From contig NZ_QEWP01000001.1 of assembly GCF_003121985.1 (NCBI RefSeq), forward strand, positions 124,001-188,000: a stretch of DNA of 64,000 bases, written 5' to 3'. Below, in pieces: positions 49,451-58,561 of the stretch. Source of the stretch: Marinilabilia rubra (lineage in GTDB: Bacteria > Bacteroidota > Bacteroidia > Bacteroidales > Marinilabiliaceae). Numbering within the stretch: the stretch's first letter is position 1; every line of letters starts with the position of its first letter. The notes beneath the pieces were generated by a model. It worked only from the letters and a program-made list of their open reading frames with translations, had not been told where the DNA came from and ran no database searches. The position numbers were made by a program, and so were the translations under genes.

Positions 49451-52400
49451 ATGGATTTGATACCTTTTACACACTTACACGTTCATTCTCAGTACTCTAT
49501 ACTTGATGGGGCAGCCAGTGTCGGCGACCTTGTTGGTAAGGCTAAAGATGACGGGATGAAGGCCCTTGCCCTTACCGATCATGGTACAATGTTTGGCATC
49601 AAAGAGTTTTTTGATACCTGCAAAAAGCAGGGGATAAAACCCATTCTTGGATGCGAAACTTATGTGGCTGCCCGTACAATTTATGACAAAACTGACAGTA
49701 AATTGGACGGACGTGGCGATCATCTGATTTTGCTGGCCAAAAACCCCACAGGTTACAAAAATCTTTTGAAGTTAATATCCGTAGCTAATGTGGAGGGGTT
49801 TTATTATAAGCCGCGCATCGACAAAAAATTGCTGGAGGAGCATCACGAAGGTCTGATTGTGACTTCAGCTTGTATCGGTGGAGAGGTGCCTCAAAAGATT
49901 ATGGCTGGAGACATGGAAGGCGCCAAAGAGAGTATCCTTTGGTTTAAGCGTGTATTTGGGGATGATTATTATCTTGAGCTCCAACGACATCCTGCCGAGG
50001 AGCAAAAAGCCCGGGAGAATGTTTACAATAATCAGGTGCTGGTTAATGAGAAGTTGATTGAGTTATCCAAAGAGCTTGATGTTAAGCTGATTGCAGCCAA
50101 TGATGTACACTTTACAGATGCTGCGGATGCAGAGGCCCATGATCTTTTGATTTGCCTCAATACAGGAAAAGATTTTGATGATGAAAACCGGATGAGATAT
50201 ACCAGGCAGGAGTGGTTTAAGACTACTGCTGAGATGAATGAGCTGTTTAAGGATGTTCCTGAGGCTGTTCGGAATACAGCCGAAATTGCCGAAAAAGTAG
50301 AGGAGTTTGAATTGAACTCCGCACCTATTATGCCTTTCTTCTCTATTCCTTCGGACTTTGGGACTTTTGAAGGGTATAAAGAAAAATTTCCGGAGGAAGC
50401 ATTACGTGAAGAGTTTGGCGATCGTTATGATGCTCTCGGAGGAGATTTTGAACACCTTATCCGAGTAAAATTGGAATCTGATTACCTGGCTCATCTGACT
50501 TACGAAGGAGCCAAAGACCCTATGCGATATGGTGATCCCATTCCTGATGGTGTAAAAGAACGTTTGGATTTTGAGCTGAATACCATTAAAACCATGGGTT
50601 TTCCCGGGTACTTTCTCATTGTCCAGGATTTTATTAATGCTGCACGGAATATGGGGGTTCTTGTTGGACCGGGACGTGGGTCTGCTGCGGGCGCAGCAGT
50701 TTCTTACTGTGTGGGAATTACCAACATCGATCCCATTAAGCATGACCTCCTTTTTGAGCGGTTTCTGAATCCCGACCGTATATCTATGCCGGATGTGGAT
50801 ATCGACTTTGATGATGACGGACGTCAATTGGTACTCGACTGGGTGACCGAGAAGTACGGACGTGACAAAGTGGCCCATATCTGTACATTTGGTACTATGG
50901 CAGCCCGTTTGGCCATAAGAGATGTAGGGCGAGTATTGAAATTGCCCTTACCTGATACAGATAAACTTGCCAAATTGATTCCGGAAAAGCCCGGAACTAA
51001 GCTGGCCAATGCCTATCAGGAAGTGCTCGACAGGGAATCAGAAACCGGAAGTATTGATGCTGCTCTGGGGAAGATTGAAAATGAAATAAAGGCAGCTCGT
51101 AACGCCGGTAATGGAAAGCTTGAAGGGAAACTTGAAGTTTACAAAATATTTGCAGAACGTATAAAAGAGGCCCGGACTTTGGGAGAGGAGAAAGTCCTCA
51201 AGACAATGGACCTGGCCTGCACCCTCGAAGGGTCTGTCAGACAAACCGGCGTACATGCCTGCGGTGTGCTGATTGGCCGGGATCCTCTTGAGCAACATAT
51301 ACCTCTTATTCCCACCAAGGAAGAGAGCCTGATGACCACCCAGTATGATGGTCGTTATGTAGAAGCCATTGGCCTTTTGAAGATGGACTTTCTGGGGCTG
51401 AAAACGCTCTCCATCATAAAAGAAACCCTCGAAAATATTAAGTTGTCGAAGGGGATCGATATAGATATTGAAAAATTACCTGCGGATGATAAGGAAGCTT
51501 TTGAGCTTTTTGCCCGCGGCGACACCACTGCAATATTCCAGTTCGAGTCTCCGGGAATGAAAAAACACCTCAGGTCTTTGCAGCCTAACCGATTTGAGGA
51601 TCTTGTGGCTATGAATGCTTTGTACCGTCCGGGACCAATGGAATACATTCCCGACTACATTGCACGTAAACACGGTCAGCAGGATATCAACTACGACCAT
51701 CCTATGATGGAATCTTACCTGAAGGATACCTATGGAATTACTGTCTTTCAGGAGCAGGTGATGCTTTTGTCGCGTGCTTTGGGTGGGTTCTCGCGTGGTG
51801 AGTCTGACTCCCTTCGTAAAGCCATGGGTAAGAAGCTTCTGGATATGATGGCCAAACTTAAGGATAAGTTCCACGATGGCTGTCTGAAGAATGAAAAGTT
51901 TATTGAAGGATGTAAGGAGGTTGGTAAGAAGCCGGAAGAGTTGATTGAAAAAATCTGGAAGGACTGGGAAGCTTTTGCCAGTTATGCCTTTAATAAGTCG
52001 CACTCGGTTTGTTATGCTTATGTAGCTTATCAAACAGGATATCTCAAAGCCCATTACCCTGCGGAGTTTATGTCGGGAGTGCTGAGCCGTAACCTCAATG
52101 ACATTACCAAAATTACCACCTTCATGGAGGAATGTCGTCGCATGGAGCTGGCTGTTTTAGGACCTGATGTGAACGAGAGTTTCCGGAAATTTACGGTAAA
52201 TGCCGAAGGTGCCATCCGGTTTGGAATGGCCGGAATTAAAGGTGTTGGAGCCGGTGCTGTGGAGGAAATCATCCGAAAACGTGAAGAGGGTGGACACTAT
52301 AAAGATATGTTTGACTTTGTTGAACGGGTAAATTTGCAAACTGTTAATAAAAAGAACATAGAAGCCCTGGCTGCTGCCGGAGCTTTTGATAATCTGGATG

Positions 52401-53251
52401 AATACAACAGGGCTCAGTTCTTTGCCATCTCCGATGGGGAAGAAGGAACGTTCATTGAACGTTTACTTCGATACGGGAACCGTTATCAGGCAGATAAAGC
52501 ATCAAACCAGGTATCGCTTTTTGGTGCTGCCGACATGACAGGGGCTGTTAAAAAACCAGCCGCACCCAATGTGCCTGAATTTACAAGTATTGAAAAGCTT
52601 GGTAGAGAGAAAGAACTGATTGGTATTTATCTTTCTGCTCATCCGTTGGATCGTTTTAAACTGGAGCTTAAGCACTATTGTAATATGACTCTCAGTGATT
52701 TGAGTGACCTTTCTGCCATCAATGGCAAGAGCTTTATTGTTGGAGGTATGGTTACCGGAATAAGACGAGGGGTTACCCGTATGCGTGAGAATCCTTTTGC
52801 CATTATCACCATGGAAGACTATTCGGGATCGCATGAATTTGCTTTATTTGGACGAGATTATAACGACTACAGCAAATTTCACAATGTTCCCGATGATGGG
52901 AGTATCTTCTTATTGGTAAAAGGTAAAGTCCAACCCAGGAAATATCGTCCTGAGGAATTAGAGGCTAAAATCAACTCAATGTCGTTTTTAAATGAAGTAC
53001 TGGAGACACAAGTGAGCAGTTTGGCGCTTAATATACCCGTTGATAAGATAACCGATGATCTGGTGAATGAACTGGCGAATGTGATGCTGGAAAATAAAGG
53101 ACATGTGTCCTTGAGATTTAATGTATTTGATCCTGCAAATGAACATTATAAAGTGCAGATGCTATCACGATCGGCACGGATCGATTTGTCTCAAAAAGAT
53201 GTGCTTCAGTTTTTTGATGAGCATCCCGAATTGCAGATAAAGCTGGGCTAG
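49451..53251 (+). CDS. dnaE: DNA polymerase III alpha subunit
   Basis: The replicative polymerase subunit, 1266 residues, longer than E. coli DnaE (1160). The PHP domain opens THLHVHSQYSILDGAASV. The polymerase active site has GPGRGSAAGAAVSYCVGI (about 413-430) and the catalytic aspartates in MPDVDIDFDDDGR (about 446). The fingers contain RPGPMEYIPDYIARKHG (about 726), then a tandem HhH region near 905-960 and an OB domain near 1090-1165. DnaE1-type, with no proofreading exonuclease insert, so a separate epsilon is expected. Confidence 0.96.
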   Translation: MDLIPFTHLHVHSQYSILDGAASVGDLVGKAKDDGMKALALTDHGTMFGIKEFFDTCKKQGIKPILGCETYVAARTIYDKTDSKLDGRGDHLILLAKNPTGYKNLLKLISVANVEGFYYKPRIDKKLLEEHHEGLIVTSACIGGEVPQKIMAGDMEGAKESILWFKRVFGDDYYLELQRHPAEEQKARENVYNNQVLVNEKLIELSKELDVKLIAANDVHFTDAADAEAHDLLICLNTGKDFDDENRMRYTRQEWFKTTAEMNELFKDVPEAVRNTAEIAEKVEEFELNSAPIMPFFSIPSDFGTFEGYKEKFPEEALREEFGDRYDALGGDFEHLIRVKLESDYLAHLTYEGAKDPMRYGDPIPDGVKERLDFELNTIKTMGFPGYFLIVQDFINAARNMGVLVGPGRGSAAGAAVSYCVGITNIDPIKHDLLFERFLNPDRISMPDVDIDFDDDGRQLVLDWVTEKYGRDKVAHICTFGTMAARLAIRDVGRVLKLPLPDTDKLAKLIPEKPGTKLANAYQEVLDRESETGSIDAALGKIENEIKAARNAGNGKLEGKLEVYKIFAERIKEARTLGEEKVLKTMDLACTLEGSVRQTGVHACGVLIGRDPLEQHIPLIPTKEESLMTTQYDGRYVEAIGLLKMDFLGLKTLSIIKETLENIKLSKGIDIDIEKLPADDKEAFELFARGDTTAIFQFESPGMKKHLRSLQPNRFEDLVAMNALYRPGPMEYIPDYIARKHGQQDINYDHPMMESYLKDTYGITVFQEQVMLLSRALGGFSRGESDSLRKAMGKKLLDMMAKLKDKFHDGCLKNEKFIEGCKEVGKKPEELIEKIWKDWEAFASYAFNKSHSVCYAYVAYQTGYLKAHYPAEFMSGVLSRNLNDITKITTFMEECRRMELAVLGPDVNESFRKFTVNAEGAIRFGMAGIKGVGAGAVEEIIRKREEGGHYKDMFDFVERVNLQTVNKKNIEALAAAGAFDNLDEYNRAQFFAISDGEEGTFIERLLRYGNRYQADKASNQVSLFGAADMTGAVKKPAAPNVPEFTSIEKLGREKELIGIYLSAHPLDRFKLELKHYCNMTLSDLSDLSAINGKSFIVGGMVTGIRRGVTRMRENPFAIITMEDYSGSHEFALFGRDYNDYSKFHNVPDDGSIFLLVKGKVQPRKYRPEELEAKINSMSFLNEVLETQVSSLALNIPVDKITDDLVNELANVMLENKGHVSLRFNVFDPANEHYKVQMLSRSARIDLSQKDVLQFFDEHPELQIKLG

Positions 53252-53303
53252 AGATGTTTGATGTCATTTTCGGAAGGACCGTAAGGCTTTCGCAAAAATT
53301 AAT

Positions 53304-53311
53304 TATCTTTG
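53304..53311 (+). promoter_or_regulatory. Candidate -7 box of trxA
   Basis: TATCTTTG matches TAnnTTTG. It is 280 bp before trxA, and the family A element (53380-53539) lies between, so the ancestral spacing may have been about 110 bp. Confidence 0.4.
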
Positions 53312-53379
53312 AACAAGGACAGCCAAATGGTGTTAATTGGATATTGTTGTTTTGGGGATCGTCAGACTCCGCTAGTTAG

Positions 53380-53539
53380 TGCCTGTCTATAAAGCCGGGA
53401 AAGTTTGTAAAAAGTCATGTGTCTGGTCAGAAAGTGCCAGTTGCAAGGCTTGCGAAGCCGCCAAAAGCGGAGTTTACTTTGGTAAATGAGTATTTTGGCG
53501 GCAAGCGTAACGCAGCAAGTGGTACTTTATGGACAGACT
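53380..53539 (-). mobile_element. MITE-like element, family A copy 2
   Basis: Inverse orientation relative to copy 1. Ends TGCCTGTCTATAAAG and CTTTATGGACAGACT are inverted repeats. The flanks carry CTAGTTAG at 53372-53379 and 53540-53547, an apparent target duplication. Internally GCCGCCAAAA faces TTTTGGCGGC, so the centre folds into a perfect 10-bp stem. No coding capacity. It sits in the region upstream of trxA. Confidence 0.72.
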
Positions 53540-53591
53540 CTAGTTAGAGTGAGATGAAATAAATAATTGAAATAATTTAAATAATTTAGTT

Positions 53592-53909
53592 ATGACTGTT
53601 GAAGTAACCGATGCCAATTTTGAAGAGATGGTATTGAAATCAGACAAACCTGTATTGGTTGATTTTTGGGCTGAGTGGTGTGGGCCATGCCGGATGGTAG
53701 CTCCCATTGTTGCTGAATTGGCCGAGGAATATAAAGATAAGGCCATCATGGCAAAAATGGATGTTGATTCCAATCCTGATACTTCAGTGAAGTTTGGAAT
53801 CCGGAATATTCCAACTATTCTGTTTTTTAAAGGAGGAGAAGTAGTGGACAAACAAGTTGGGGCTGTTCCCAAAGCTTCTCTTGCATCAAAACTGGATGCT
53901 ATTTTGTAG
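53592..53909 (+). CDS. trxA: Thioredoxin
   Basis: A 105-residue cytosolic thioredoxin. The redox motif is WAEWCGPCRM (about 29-38) and the cis-proline is in IRNIPTILFF (about 75). It reduces disulfides using thioredoxin reductase (not in this window). The 340-bp gap to dnaE contains a promoter-like box and a family A element, and a strong terminator follows. Confidence 0.96.
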   Translation: MTVEVTDANFEEMVLKSDKPVLVDFWAEWCGPCRMVAPIVAELAEEYKDKAIMAKMDVDSNPDTSVKFGIRNIPTILFFKGGEVVDKQVGAVPKASLASKLDAIL

Positions 53910-53928
53910 TTGCAATTTTTAAGATATC

Positions 53929-53969
53929 AAAAGGCGGCTGCTCCATAAATCGGAGCAGCCGCCTTTTTT
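53929..53969 (+). terminator. Terminator of trxA
   Basis: AAAAGGCGGCTGCTCC pairs perfectly with GGAGCAGCCGCCTTTT (16 bp, 7-base loop), followed by TTG. Strong on the plus strand. Confidence 0.9.
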
Positions 53970-53980
53970 GATTATTTATC

Positions 53981-54132
53981 TTTTACAATAGATCGTTAGT
54001 CCCGATGCTTCGGGATAGATATTAGATGTAAGATGATTCGTATCATGCTGAAATTCTGCACATAAACAAAAATGAGAGTGCTCTTGTAATCAATTGATTA
54101 CGAATCTATTGTAAAAGTTTAACGAAGTATTG
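53981..54132 (-). repeat. Dispersed repeat family B, inverted copy
   Basis: Nearly the exact complement of 44120-44272: it begins TTTTACAATAGATCGTTAGT with the CCCGATGCTTCGGG hairpin and ends TCAATTGATTACGAATCTATTG. It fills the gap between trxA's terminator and the nupC stop codon. Confidence 0.72.
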
Positions 54133-54149
54133 ACCTATTGAGAATTGAT

Positions 54150-55553
54150 TTATCCCAGTATCATCCCGATTATGGTAGCTGAAAGCAATGATGCTAAAGT
54201 GCCGGCCAATAAGGCTCTCATTCCGAGTTGCGAGAGCAGAACTCGTTTGCCGGGGGCAAGTGCACCAATTCCTCCAATCTGGATGCCAATCGAAGCAAAG
54301 TTGGCAAAACCACAAAGTACGTAAGTGGCCATAATAATGGATTTTTCCTGCATAAAGGCGCCGGTCTCTTTAAGCTCTCCCAGACTTACATAACCAATGA
54401 ATTCTGTCATGATAAGTTTTTCGCCTAAAACACGGCCCACCAGGTCAATGTCCTCACTGGCAACGCCCAATAACCACATAAGAGGGGCAAAGACATACCC
54501 GAGGATAAACTCCAGTGACAATTCGTTGTATTGGCCATTAGTGGCTGATGTAATTAGTTCATTAACGGTTGTCCAGTCGCCTATTTTTACGAAAATGTAA
54601 TTGAGCATAGCAATAAGAGCAATGAAAACAAGGAGCATCCCGGCAACATTCACCGCCAGCTTAATGCCTTCAGTGGTTCCATTTGAGATAGCATCCAGAA
54701 CATTTTTGCCTATTTTTTCTTTTGGAACACTAACCTCTTTGCTGATAGCTTCGGTCTGCGGAACCAGCATCTTGGAAATGATGATAACTCCGGGAGCAGC
54801 CATAATAGAAGCCGCTAAAAGGTGCTTGGCATAGATTAACTCCTGAACAGGATCGCCACCTCCCAGTACTTTTATGTAAACGGCCAGGACGCCACCTGCC
54901 AGGGTTGCCATTCCCCCTGCCATGACCAGCATTATTTCGGAGCGGTTCATTTTTTCCAGATAGGCTTTGATCATAAGCGGAGACTCCGTTTGTCCCAGGA
55001 AAATATTACCCGCGACAGACAAACTTTCAGGGCCCGATATTCTGAGTAACTTAGTCATCCCCAAGGCCAGAAAATATACGACCTTTTGAATGATGCCGAA
55101 GTAAAAAAGAATACTGGTCAGGCCTGAAAAGAATATGATGGTGGGGAGAATAGTGATGGCAAAATTGAGTAATGGTTCCTCAATTTCACCGGTCGTAAAG
55201 CTCTTAAATAGAAATTTGGCTCCTGCATCCGAGAAGCTCAGGATTTTTACAAAGACTTTTCCCAGTACATCAAAGGCCGATTGCACAAAAGGTACATATA
55301 GAATGGCCAGAGCCAATGCTAACTGGATGGTTAGTCCGGTAATGACAACTTTCCAGGATATGGCCTTCCGGTTGGAGCTGAAAATCCAGGCAATAAAAAT
55401 GATAAAGGCCATTCCGATAATTCCCCTGAGGAGACTTTCAAAACCAAAACCACCTCCGGCAGCAATAACCGGATTACTATTGGCAAAAAGGGATGTGGGG
55501 ATAAAAAACAGGAGTAAAAGAGCAGGTAATACTCGTAACAGAGGTCTTTTCAT
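54150..55553 (-). CDS. nupC: Concentrative nucleoside transporter (NupC/CNT family)
   Basis: A 467-residue polytopic membrane protein. An N-terminal signal-like segment (ending SLFANS) precedes about nine membrane helices. The CNT signature appears as GNIFLGQTESPLMIKAYL (about 182-199), then GGMATLAGGVLAVYI (about 213-227) and FILGYVFAPLMWLLGV (about 349-364). It imports nucleosides with Na+ or H+. It lies 111 bp upstream of the DUF151 gene on the same strand; the two are common neighbours in Bacteroidota. Confidence 0.92.
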   Translation of the reverse strand: MKRPLLRVLPALLLLFFIPTSLFANSNPVIAAGGGFGFESLLRGIIGMAFIIFIAWIFSSNRKAISWKVVITGLTIQLALALAILYVPFVQSAFDVLGKVFVKILSFSDAGAKFLFKSFTTGEIEEPLLNFAITILPTIIFFSGLTSILFYFGIIQKVVYFLALGMTKLLRISGPESLSVAGNIFLGQTESPLMIKAYLEKMNRSEIMLVMAGGMATLAGGVLAVYIKVLGGGDPVQELIYAKHLLAASIMAAPGVIIISKMLVPQTEAISKEVSVPKEKIGKNVLDAISNGTTEGIKLAVNVAGMLLVFIALIAMLNYIFVKIGDWTTVNELITSATNGQYNELSLEFILGYVFAPLMWLLGVASEDIDLVGRVLGEKLIMTEFIGYVSLGELKETGAFMQEKSIIMATYVLCGFANFASIGIQIGGIGALAPGKRVLLSQLGMRALLAGTLASLLSATIIGMILG

Positions 55554-55664
55554 TCGTTTTTATTGTCTGATTGGCTTTCTTTTCTGAGGTTTTAACTGCT
55601 TATTGACCAAAATGAAGGCCGAAAGAAGGGGGCAATTCTGGTCTTTTTTGATCTTCTCAGGAAA

Positions 55665-56267
55665 TTATTTTTTTCTGCGCTCAATTTCAGCTTTTATTTC
55701 TGAGGCCTTTTCATAATTTTCTTTGTCGACTGCCTCGTTAAGAAGGTCTTTTAGCTCTTGCATGGATTTTTCTTCCATTGGGCTCTTTGTCTTCTTTGTC
55801 TTTTCCTCTGGCGATTTTTTCTCCTCCTGCTGAGGGGCTTCCTGATCACCAAAGTCGAGAACAATCCCGGCTTTCTCCATAATGTCTTCAAATGTATATA
55901 TGGGGCAGTTGAATCTTAAGGCCAGAGAAACTGCGTCGGATGTCCGGGAGTCGATACGAACTACTTCGTCGTTGTATAAGCAAACCAGTTCGGAATAGAA
56001 AATACCCTCCTCCAATTTATAAATAACAACTTCCAGTATGTCAATCTTAAACGCTCTTGCAAAATTAAGAAACAGGTCGTGTGTCAGAGGGCGTGGTGGC
56101 TCCAGGCCTTCAAGTTTGATAGCTATTGATTGAGCTTCTACAGCACCTATAATGATGGGAATGCGTCTTTCACCTTCTTCTTCGGCCAATACCAGAGCAT
56201 AAGCACCTGATTGGGTTTGGGAGTAAGAGAGGCCTAATATGTTTAGTTTAATTTTAGTTTTATCCAT
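55665..56267 (-). CDS. Bifunctional nuclease family (DUF151) protein with UVR motif
   Basis: Residues 1-135 form the DUF151 domain (GLSYSQTQSGAYALVLAEEE, IPIIIGAVEAQSIA, SRTSDAVSLALRF), in which some members have been shown to be nucleases. A Lys/Glu-rich linker follows and the C-terminal 35 residues (MQELKDLLNEAVDKENYEKA) match the UVR/UvrB-C interaction motif. The ATG at 56267 is chosen because the N-terminus then matches the family and a consensus -7 box lies 40 bp before it. The role is unknown, perhaps nucleic-acid processing with the nucleoside transporter. Confidence 0.85.
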   Translation of the reverse strand: MDKTKIKLNILGLSYSQTQSGAYALVLAEEEGERRIPIIIGAVEAQSIAIKLEGLEPPRPLTHDLFLNFARAFKIDILEVVIYKLEEGIFYSELVCLYNDEVVRIDSRTSDAVSLALRFNCPIYTFEDIMEKAGIVLDFGDQEAPQQEEKKSPEEKTKKTKSPMEEKSMQELKDLLNEAVDKENYEKASEIKAEIERRKK

Positions 56268-56308
56268 AAAAAAGTGGTTATTGCATTCGCAAATCTCTCG
56301 TACGATAA

Positions 56309-56316
56309 CAAATATA
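56309..56316 (-). promoter_or_regulatory. Candidate -7 box of the DUF151 gene
   Basis: TATATTTG on the minus strand, 42 bp before the preferred ATG. It makes the longer ORF start at 56333 unlikely. Confidence 0.5.
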
Positions 56317-56376
56317 GAAAATTGTTTTGACAATTGAGGGGGTTGTCGGAAATCGCCCTAAAATTAAGGGTTTTCC

Positions 56377-57360
56377 TTAAACCGGGAGGGTTCTTTTCTG
56401 AATCTTTTGTTTAAAAACAGATGGAATTGATGACAGGGATGGCAAAACAGCCGGAATGCCCAGGTTGAAAAACCACAATAATAAAGAGGACATTACAATG
56501 GCTGGCCCGGCAAGTTCTGTTTGACCAAAAATAATAAGAGCCAGAGAAGCCCTTAATCCTAAATCCCCTGCTCCGGTTGAAGGAAGGAATGATAAAGCTC
56601 CATAATAAATAAAGACAGACAGAAAGCCGTTCCGGATATCATTCAGCCCGAAAAACCTTAACAGAAGATAAAACTGAAATGAAAACACAAGGAAGCGTAA
56701 TGCGGTCAACATTGTTATCCGAACAAGGTTGCTGATTCTGTGTTCTTTAAAAACCAATACGTGTGATTTGAATTTTTCAGAAATATTGCCTGACCAGAGA
56801 TGATGTCTCATAAGCAAAAATACGATAATCAGGACTGTGGCGACCACTCCCCAAGTCCAATAGCTATCAGTTTCTGAGTAATAATTGACAAACTTCTCTT
56901 TCAGAGGATGGTTGTTGATGCCTGTGGCAAATAAAGCTGCTACTGCCGCCACTAAAATAATTACATTCTGAATTATGCTTCCGGCAAAAGAGAGAAGAAC
57001 AACTCTCCATCTTTCAGTTGTTTTGAAAAAAACGGATTTTCCAATGGGGTCTCCCGCTCGTGCAGGAGTTATCATCCCCATTTGAATGCCTTTAAGAACC
57101 TGATAAAAAGATTTCCAAATGGATATGTTGGAAATGGGTGCAATCAGCAATTGCCATCTTCTCGACTCAAGTCTCAGATTTATGAAAAGAAGAACCAATT
57201 GAATGCCCATCAGTCTGAAAGCTTCAAGCCGATGATTACTTAAATAGTCTCCGAAGCTGTTCCAGTTTTCAAGGTTCCACAAGCGATATACCACCCAGGT
57301 TATTGCGATGAATGAAATTAGAGCGAGAAATCGCTTTATGAATCGGGGACTAATTTGCAT
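56377..57360 (-). CDS. Flippase-like membrane protein (LPG synthase TM family), copy 2
   Basis: A 327-residue integral membrane protein with about eight hydrophobic segments of the lysylphosphatidylglycerol-synthase transmembrane/AglD family. RRWQLLIAPI, TPARAGDPIGKSVFF (about 98) and the glycine-rich FLPSTGAGDLGLRASLALI (about 256) are the recognisable loops. The soluble aminoacyl-transfer domain of MprF is absent, so a lipid transfer role is possible and lysylation is not. It follows a paralogue by 5 bp. Confidence 0.82.
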   Translation of the reverse strand: MQISPRFIKRFLALISFIAITWVVYRLWNLENWNSFGDYLSNHRLEAFRLMGIQLVLLFINLRLESRRWQLLIAPISNISIWKSFYQVLKGIQMGMITPARAGDPIGKSVFFKTTERWRVVLLSFAGSIIQNVIILVAAVAALFATGINNHPLKEKFVNYYSETDSYWTWGVVATVLIIVFLLMRHHLWSGNISEKFKSHVLVFKEHRISNLVRITMLTALRFLVFSFQFYLLLRFFGLNDIRNGFLSVFIYYGALSFLPSTGAGDLGLRASLALIIFGQTELAGPAIVMSSLLLWFFNLGIPAVLPSLSSIPSVFKQKIQKRTLPV

Positions 57361-57365
57361 GGGGG

Positions 57366-58343
57366 CTATTTTTTGTTAAAAATTGGCAGGGCCACCAATG
57401 ATAGCAGTCCGGTAATCACAATCATTCCATTTAGGGAACCGTGGACCAATAGGGCAAACGCAGCTGCCTGTGGGGCCTGGACTCCAAAGAAAAGAAGTGT
57501 GGATATGACCATAAAGTGCCATGGGCCTATACCTCCCTGGACAGGGGCGACCATGCCAAAACTTCCGAAAACAAAAACCGCCAATCCTGCTCCCGCCCCA
57601 AGGTTCCTGGTGAAAGGAAACCCAAAAAAGCAAACATAAATCATTAGGAAATAGAGGGTGAATATCAAGAGGGTATGAATGAAAAACATGGGTTTGTTTT
57701 TTACATTCTTGTATGAGAAAAGTCCCTCTTTAAATTTATACCATAATCCTCTAAGTCTTACAAATATTTTTGAATTGGAAATGTTTTTTCTGAAAGCGTA
57801 AACAAGAGCGATTGATAATCCTAAACTGAATAGGAACCATATTGATGAAAAGAAATTACCTACTCTGGTCAGGTCTATCTTATTGTTTACTACCTCTACA
57901 AAAGCGTTGTATTGCAATACAATCATCAGGGCAAGTGATAAAAGCAACATGATCAGGTCGAGTACCCTTTCCGTAACAACAGTTCCAACCAAACGTGAGA
58001 AGGAAATCTCTTCATAGCGGCTCAATACTGCACACCGGGATATTTCTCCCATTCGGGGGATGGCCAGATTTGCCAGGTAGCCAATCATAACAGCCAGAAA
58101 GGTGTTGAAAGTGCGTGGCCTTTTTTCAACCGGTTCGATAAGCATTTGCCATCGGATTGTGCGGCTGACATGACTCAGCAGTCCCATTATTAAAGAGAGG
58201 AAAATCCACCCGTATCCTACGTCTTTTTTTAGTATTTCTGTCAGTTTCTCGGGATCCTGGTCTTTGTATAGCCACCAGAGAATGATAATGCCGAGTGACA
58301 AAAAAAAGAAAACACGTAGCCCTTTGCTTATAGATTTATTCAT
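57366..58343 (-). CDS. Flippase-like membrane protein (LPG synthase TM family), copy 1
   Basis: A 325-residue membrane protein of the same family as its neighbour, with TIRWQMLIEPVEKRPR (about 62), IPRMGEISRCAVLSRYEE (about 95-112), VVTERVLDLIMLLLSL (about 122) and MVAPVQGGIGPWHF (about 264). Like its neighbour it has only the membrane domain. The two are diverged tandem paralogues and may form a hetero-oligomer or act on different lipids. It starts divergently from rsmA with an intergenic space of about 220 bp. Confidence 0.85.
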   Translation of the reverse strand: MNKSISKGLRVFFFLSLGIIILWWLYKDQDPEKLTEILKKDVGYGWIFLSLIMGLLSHVSRTIRWQMLIEPVEKRPRTFNTFLAVMIGYLANLAIPRMGEISRCAVLSRYEEISFSRLVGTVVTERVLDLIMLLLSLALMIVLQYNAFVEVVNNKIDLTRVGNFFSSIWFLFSLGLSIALVYAFRKNISNSKIFVRLRGLWYKFKEGLFSYKNVKNKPMFFIHTLLIFTLYFLMIYVCFFGFPFTRNLGAGAGLAVFVFGSFGMVAPVQGGIGPWHFMVISTLLFFGVQAPQAAAFALLVHGSLNGMIVITGLLSLVALPIFNKK

Positions 58344-58561
58344 TGTCCTGTTTATGCAAACCTGTCACAAGGGGGGTGGCAGGAAAAATTAACTTTCAAA
58401 AGTATTTATTCGGGTTTTATTGCACAAAATATGTCGGATGTGGAAGATTACCCCACATAAAAATTTTACCTTTGCGCCACAAACAAAGTGCAATTTTACA
58501 AAATACGGGTCTTTTGGCCAAATGTTTTGTTTTTTATCAAAGTTGTTCGTTACCATGGAAG

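Noticed and set aside
58343-58561. An N-terminal extension of rsmA to 58343
   Set aside because: It overlaps the divergent membrane-protein gene's start and carries no conserved residues; the ATG at 58562 gives the standard RsmA N-terminus.
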